Positions 60,789-64,000 of a stretch of DNA of 64,000 nt are shown one piece after another. The stretch spans positions 186,001 to 250,000 of the forward strand of contig CAWAPS010000002.1 of assembly GCA_963783945.1 (NCBI GenBank), read 5' to 3'. Positions within the stretch are counted from its first letter, which is position 1. The number at the start of each line of letters is the position of its first letter. A model generated the notes under the pieces. That model searched no databases, was not told the DNA's origin, and saw only the letters and a list, made by a program, of their open reading frames with translations. Made by a program: the position numbers and the translations under genes. Source of the DNA: CAWAPS01 sp963783945. GTDB lineage: Bacteria; Actinomycetota; Acidimicrobiia; Acidimicrobiales; Palsa-688.

Positions 60789-62255
60789 TTGTCGACATCA
60801 CCGAGACCGCTGCCCACTGGACGGGTCGGCCGCACCGTTCGCCTGGCCGGGCTGGCCGGGCACACCATAGCCAGCAGAGCCCAAACCCGCGTGCACGGTC
60901 GGAGCGGTGGCGCGGCTCAGGCTGCGGAGCGGGCCCGCCAGGAGCGACTGGCCGAGCGTTACGCCGAGGTTCTGGGCGACATGAAGGGGGCGGTCATGAA
61001 AGTGGGTCAGATCCTCTCCTTCGTCGACGCCGACGGCGTGATCCCCGCGCCTCATCGCCACCTGTTCCAGTCGACCCTGGCCCGGCTCCAGGATGACGTG
61101 CCGCCGCTCGCACCCGACGAGATCGCCGCGGTCATCCAGGCAGAACTGGGAGCGCCCCCCGACGAACTTTTCGCCTTCTTCTCGCCCCGGCCGTTCGCCG
61201 CCGCTTCTATCGGCCAGGTGCACCTGGCCCGCTTGGCCAACGGCAGCGAGCTGGCCATCAAGGTGCAGTATCCCGGTGCCGCCGAGGCGGTGCGCGCCGA
61301 TCTGGCCAACACCGACCTGCTGGCCTCGGTCATCAGAGCCGGTCTGGCCCTGCTCGGCCCTCACGCCCCCCGGCTCGACCCGAAGATGATGGTGGCGGAG
61401 ATACGCGACCGGATCGGCGACGAACTGGACTACCGGATCGAGGCCGCCAACCAGCAGGAGTTCCACGCCCTCTACGACGGGCACCCGTTTATCCACATCC
61501 CCGCCGTCTACCCGGAACTATCGACCGGGCGGGTCCTGGCCACCGACTACGTCCACGCCCGGCGCTGGTCGGAACTCACCGCGGCCGGGGATGCCCTGCG
61601 CTGGCGGTGGGGTGAGACCATCTTCCGTTTCGTGTTCACCAGCCTGCACCGACACGGACTCTTCAACGCCGACCCCCACCCCGGGAACTACCTCTTCCAC
61701 GATGACGGGACCGTCACCTTCCTCGACTTCGGCTGCGTCAACAGGTTCAGCGCCGAGCGCGTCTCGGTCATGTCCGCCCTGATGGACGCCGCCCTGGCGG
61801 GCGACGCACCGGGCGTGCTGCGGGCCTTCATCACCATCGGGCTGCTGACAGACGCCGAAGCCAAAGGGCTGGATCCGAACCGGCTGCTTGACTTCTACCG
61901 GGCCGCCCTGCGAGACCGCACGGACAGCCAACTATTCACCTATACCCCCGAGGCGGTGGCGGCGATGGTGGCCGGCACCTACCAGCCCATGGGGCCGTGG
62001 TACGACGTCACCCGACGGCTGCAGATGCCGAAAGACCTTCTGTACCTCAATCGCATCACCGTCGGCGCCAGTTCCATACTCGGACATCTCTACGCCACCG
62101 CCGACTGGAAGTCCATCGACGCCGAGATCCGCCACCACGGACCGCCGGCCACCGAGTTGGGTCGCCTGGACGCGGCCTGGCGGGCCCGTCGCCGCACCAC
62201 CACCGCCCCGGCCCAGGCCCCCACGGCCAGCCTGGGGGAGGCGGCAGGCTTCTAA
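60789..62255 (+). CDS. AarF/ABC1/UbiB kinase-like family protein
   Basis: A 488-residue protein. TTG 60789 with GGGAGG 5 nt upstream is preferred; ATG 60642 would add 49 low-complexity residues. Diagnostic ADCK/UbiB features: DMKGAVMKVGQILSFVDADG with the K-x-GQ motif, the Ala-rich nucleotide loop FAAASIGQVHLARLANGSEL, and AIKVQYPGAAEAVRADLANT with its Lys. The QQEFHA-type E segment follows, then catalytic HRHGLFNADPHPGNYLFHDD and metal-binding TVTFLDFGCVNRFSAERVSV. These atypical kinases act in isoprenoid/quinone lipid metabolism as ATPases. No TM helix is obvious at the C-terminus. Bases 62256-62455 hold no gene. Confidence 0.93.
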   Translation: MSTSPRPLPTGRVGRTVRLAGLAGHTIASRAQTRVHGRSGGAAQAAERARQERLAERYAEVLGDMKGAVMKVGQILSFVDADGVIPAPHRHLFQSTLARLQDDVPPLAPDEIAAVIQAELGAPPDELFAFFSPRPFAAASIGQVHLARLANGSELAIKVQYPGAAEAVRADLANTDLLASVIRAGLALLGPHAPRLDPKMMVAEIRDRIGDELDYRIEAANQQEFHALYDGHPFIHIPAVYPELSTGRVLATDYVHARRWSELTAAGDALRWRWGETIFRFVFTSLHRHGLFNADPHPGNYLFHDDGTVTFLDFGCVNRFSAERVSVMSALMDAALAGDAPGVLRAFITIGLLTDAEAKGLDPNRLLDFYRAALRDRTDSQLFTYTPEAVAAMVAGTYQPMGPWYDVTRRLQMPKDLLYLNRITVGASSILGHLYATADWKSIDAEIRHHGPPATELGRLDAAWRARRRTTTAPAQAPTASLGEAAGF

Positions 62256-62455
62256 GTCCGAGGGCAAGATTGGGTAAAGCCTGTCCTCGGTGTGGGCAGC
62301 TTGTACGCCAGATCACCGGACGGGCCGGCTTGGTGTTCACCTACGCAAAGCCTGGGTGGTCAGATCGGAGTGGCTCCCCGACCCCCGGCTTGGCGATGAT
62401 CTGCACGATCGCCTGCGCCGGTGCTTGCAGTAGCAACTGCCGGAAGCTCCAACAG

Positions 62456-63988
62456 TCACGGCCGCCGCGTGTGGCGGCGACTGCTGGAGGGCGCCGCCGG
62501 GGTGGCCGTCGCCATCGACCGCATCTTGGTCAACCCAACCGGACCGTCCGCCCAACAACAACTCGTTGCGTCGACACCACCAGGGCGGTCGGCTTCGCAG
62601 GCGAGCATGGCGGCACATTGCTGGACTGCCCGTGCCATCGGGGCAGGGTTCGCGCTCTCGGGCGGTGTTCTGTTCGGGCCGCGCTCGACTCCGCCCGGAC
62701 CACCGCCCGGATTAGAGGCCGCAACCACGACGGGCGGTTGGAGGTCCACGGGCCGCAACGAGTGTGACGGTGCGAACTCGGGTCGGTTCGCGGTCTCCGC
62801 CCTGACCTGGAACAGATAGGCCGCCCAGCCCACGGAAATGACCATCCAGAAGCTGACGAAGCGGTAGACGAGCACCGCGGCCAACGCCAGAGGGTGTCGG
62901 ACACCGGCGCCCATCAGGGCCACGGCGAGGGCGCCTTCGACCACGCCAATCCCGCCGGGGACGACACCGACGGTTTGGACCGCTGTGCCCACCGCGTAGG
63001 CGAAGAGCAGACCGCGCCACGGCACCGGGGCGCCGACGGCGACGAGGCTGGCGGCCAGGACGCCCGCATCGGCCAGCCAGTTCACAAAGGCCAGGGCCAC
63101 CACCGTCGCCCATCCCGAGGCCGGCAGGCGAAGTGATCCCAGGCGGTCGGCCAGGCTGGTAAACACCTCGTCGGGGTCGAGGACCCGCCAGCCGAGCACA
63201 CGCCAGGTTTTTCGGAGCGTCCACCCCGCCGGTCGCTGCAGGGCGGTCAGCACGGCCGGACGTCGAATGGCCGTAGTCGCCGCCGCGAACACACCGATCC
63301 CTATGGTTCCCGCCGCGGCGGCGGTGACGGCGACGAAGTCGTTGCCGGTGAGGACGGCCCCGACCACCAGGAGGAGCGTCGACGCCCACGACGAGATCAA
63401 CCCGGCCGCGACCAACGTCCACCCGGCGACGGTCGCCTCCACGCCCATCTGCTTGAACCGGCGGAAGACAAACGCGACGCTCATTTGCGAGCCGGTTAAC
63501 GGCACAGTGGCCGACAGGGCGTTGCCGGCATACACGGTGGCCAGCACCGGACGGAGGCCGACCCTGGCCATTCCTGCTGTTAACAGCCGGCGCTGCAGGC
63601 AGGCAAAACTGGCGATGGACGCCGATTCGAGCGTGACGGCCAGCACGAGCCAGATCCAGTCGAGATTACCGATGGCTCGGAGCGACACGGCAATGAGGTT
63701 GCGCTCAGGGACGAGCAGCACGACCGCCGCGACCGCGGCCGCGGCGCTGAGGCCGAGCCGCCCGCCACGCCCCCACCCCGAGTTGACCTTCGGCGACGTC
63801 GGCGAGAGAGCCGCCCGGGCCGTATCGTCGCTCCGGTTCGGTCCCACGGCGGGAGCGACTCCTGGGACATGATCGACTTGGGCGAGCCGGACCGTGGCGG
63901 ATCCCGCCGGCGTGAGGGCACAGGGCTGCGCCGGGCCCGGCGGGCCAGGACGCGGTCGGTTATCCACGAAGATCACCGTCGAAACCAT
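62456..63988 (-). CDS. YbhN/LPG-synthase-TM family membrane protein (flippase-like)
   Basis: A 510-residue polytopic membrane protein starting near 63988. After a Pro/Ala-rich N-terminal tail come about nine TM segments: LGLSAAAAVAAVVLLV, WIWLVLAVTLESASIASFAC, VYAGNALSATVPLTGSQMSV, WTLVAAGLISSWASTLLLVV, AAAAGTIGIGVFAAATTA, ATVVALAFVNWLADAGVLAA, LLFAYAVGTAVQTVGVVPGG, EGALAVALMGAGVRHPLALA and FVSFWMVISVGWAAYLFQV. The GN-x-L-S-x-T-(L/V)-P and P-GG-(I/L)-G-V-V-E-G motifs are diagnostic for the lysylphosphatidylglycerol-synthase TM/YbhN family. The soluble synthetase domain is absent, so lipid flipping or sensing is likelier than aminoacylation. The Cys/Ser-rich last ~85 residues look disordered. 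Confidence 0.9.
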   Translation of the reverse strand: MVSTVIFVDNRPRPGPPGPAQPCALTPAGSATVRLAQVDHVPGVAPAVGPNRSDDTARAALSPTSPKVNSGWGRGGRLGLSAAAAVAAVVLLVPERNLIAVSLRAIGNLDWIWLVLAVTLESASIASFACLQRRLLTAGMARVGLRPVLATVYAGNALSATVPLTGSQMSVAFVFRRFKQMGVEATVAGWTLVAAGLISSWASTLLLVVGAVLTGNDFVAVTAAAAGTIGIGVFAAATTAIRRPAVLTALQRPAGWTLRKTWRVLGWRVLDPDEVFTSLADRLGSLRLPASGWATVVALAFVNWLADAGVLAASLVAVGAPVPWRGLLFAYAVGTAVQTVGVVPGGIGVVEGALAVALMGAGVRHPLALAAVLVYRFVSFWMVISVGWAAYLFQVRAETANRPEFAPSHSLRPVDLQPPVVVAASNPGGGPGGVERGPNRTPPESANPAPMARAVQQCAAMLACEADRPGGVDATSCCWADGPVGLTKMRSMATATPAAPSSSRRHTRRP

Positions 63989-64000
63989 CGAGGACGCCGA

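Noticed and set aside
62456..63988. Full lysylphosphatidylglycerol synthetase (MprF)
   Set aside because: Only the TM flippase-like domain is present; the C-terminal synthetase domain is absent.

Overview
The window is GC-rich chromosomal DNA with GTG/TTG starts, many 1-4 nt stop/start overlaps, a CCA-encoding tRNA-Ser, SARP/LuxR regulators, several ECF sigma factors and actinobacterial-type insertion sequences. A high-GC actinobacterium is the best fit. Acidimicrobiia is plausible from the types of secreted and OB-fold protein, but this is an inference from recall. The left edge holds a core gene (5' end of dnaX, minus strand) and tRNA-Ser(GGA). Almost everything to its right reads as accessory DNA.

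Layout. 0.6-9.5 kb is a graveyard of broken genes: IS481 and IS6-family transposases, a tyrosine-recombinase N-terminus, an ATP-dependent DNA ligase whose catalytic lysine codon is lost, a SARP fragment, and a Vgb-like propeller protein frameshifted at its signal peptide. 9.7-11.8 kb has a secreted protein, a multi-TM protein and a small ORF. 11.9-16.1 kb is the most coherent cassette: a minus-strand, tightly coupled operon of Ogt-type alkyltransferase, ECF sigma factor, second alkyltransferase, 2OG-Fe(II) oxygenase and Ada-type zinc domain. The last reading frame runs directly into a decayed nitrilase-like module of the kind I associate with defence reverse transcriptases. 16.7-17.8 kb is an apparently intact IS110 transposase with a non-coding flank. 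18-29 kb carries NTF2/SnoaL-like genes, an alpha/beta hydrolase, DUF4389 and DUF4386 membrane proteins, a lipoprotein and a two-gene membrane/Cys-rich operon. 29-31 kb is a SARP/LuxR regulator mosaic with an apparent internal deletion.

31.8-40.3 kb has a heme-oxygenase-like iron enzyme behind a small ORF, a coiled-coil/TM gene interrupted at a ten-base homopolymer, several secreted proteins (one HAF-repeat protein frameshifted in its signal peptide) and a cupin. 42.1-44.7 kb is a DrrAB-type ABC exporter divergent from a TetR regulator, with a readable promoter/operator. 44.9-47.9 kb is an IS21-family element (istA, istB and a third coupled ORF) with multiple terminal repeats. 48.5-54 kb contains GNAT, two phosphotransferase-type genes (one broken), a MarR/MFS efflux pair and a sulfotransferase. 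54.7-56.1 kb is a frameshifted IS1380 transposase. 56.4-64 kb returns to intact genes: methyltransferase, OB-fold protein, ECF sigma plus probable anti-sigma, AarF/UbiB kinase-like protein and a YbhN-like membrane protein.

Intact functional units are DNA alkylation repair with its own sigma factor, two drug-efflux/regulator pairs and one sigma/anti-sigma pair. Around a dozen other genes carry single frameshifts. Either this is a decaying island or the assembly has uncorrected indels; reads or a close relative would decide.
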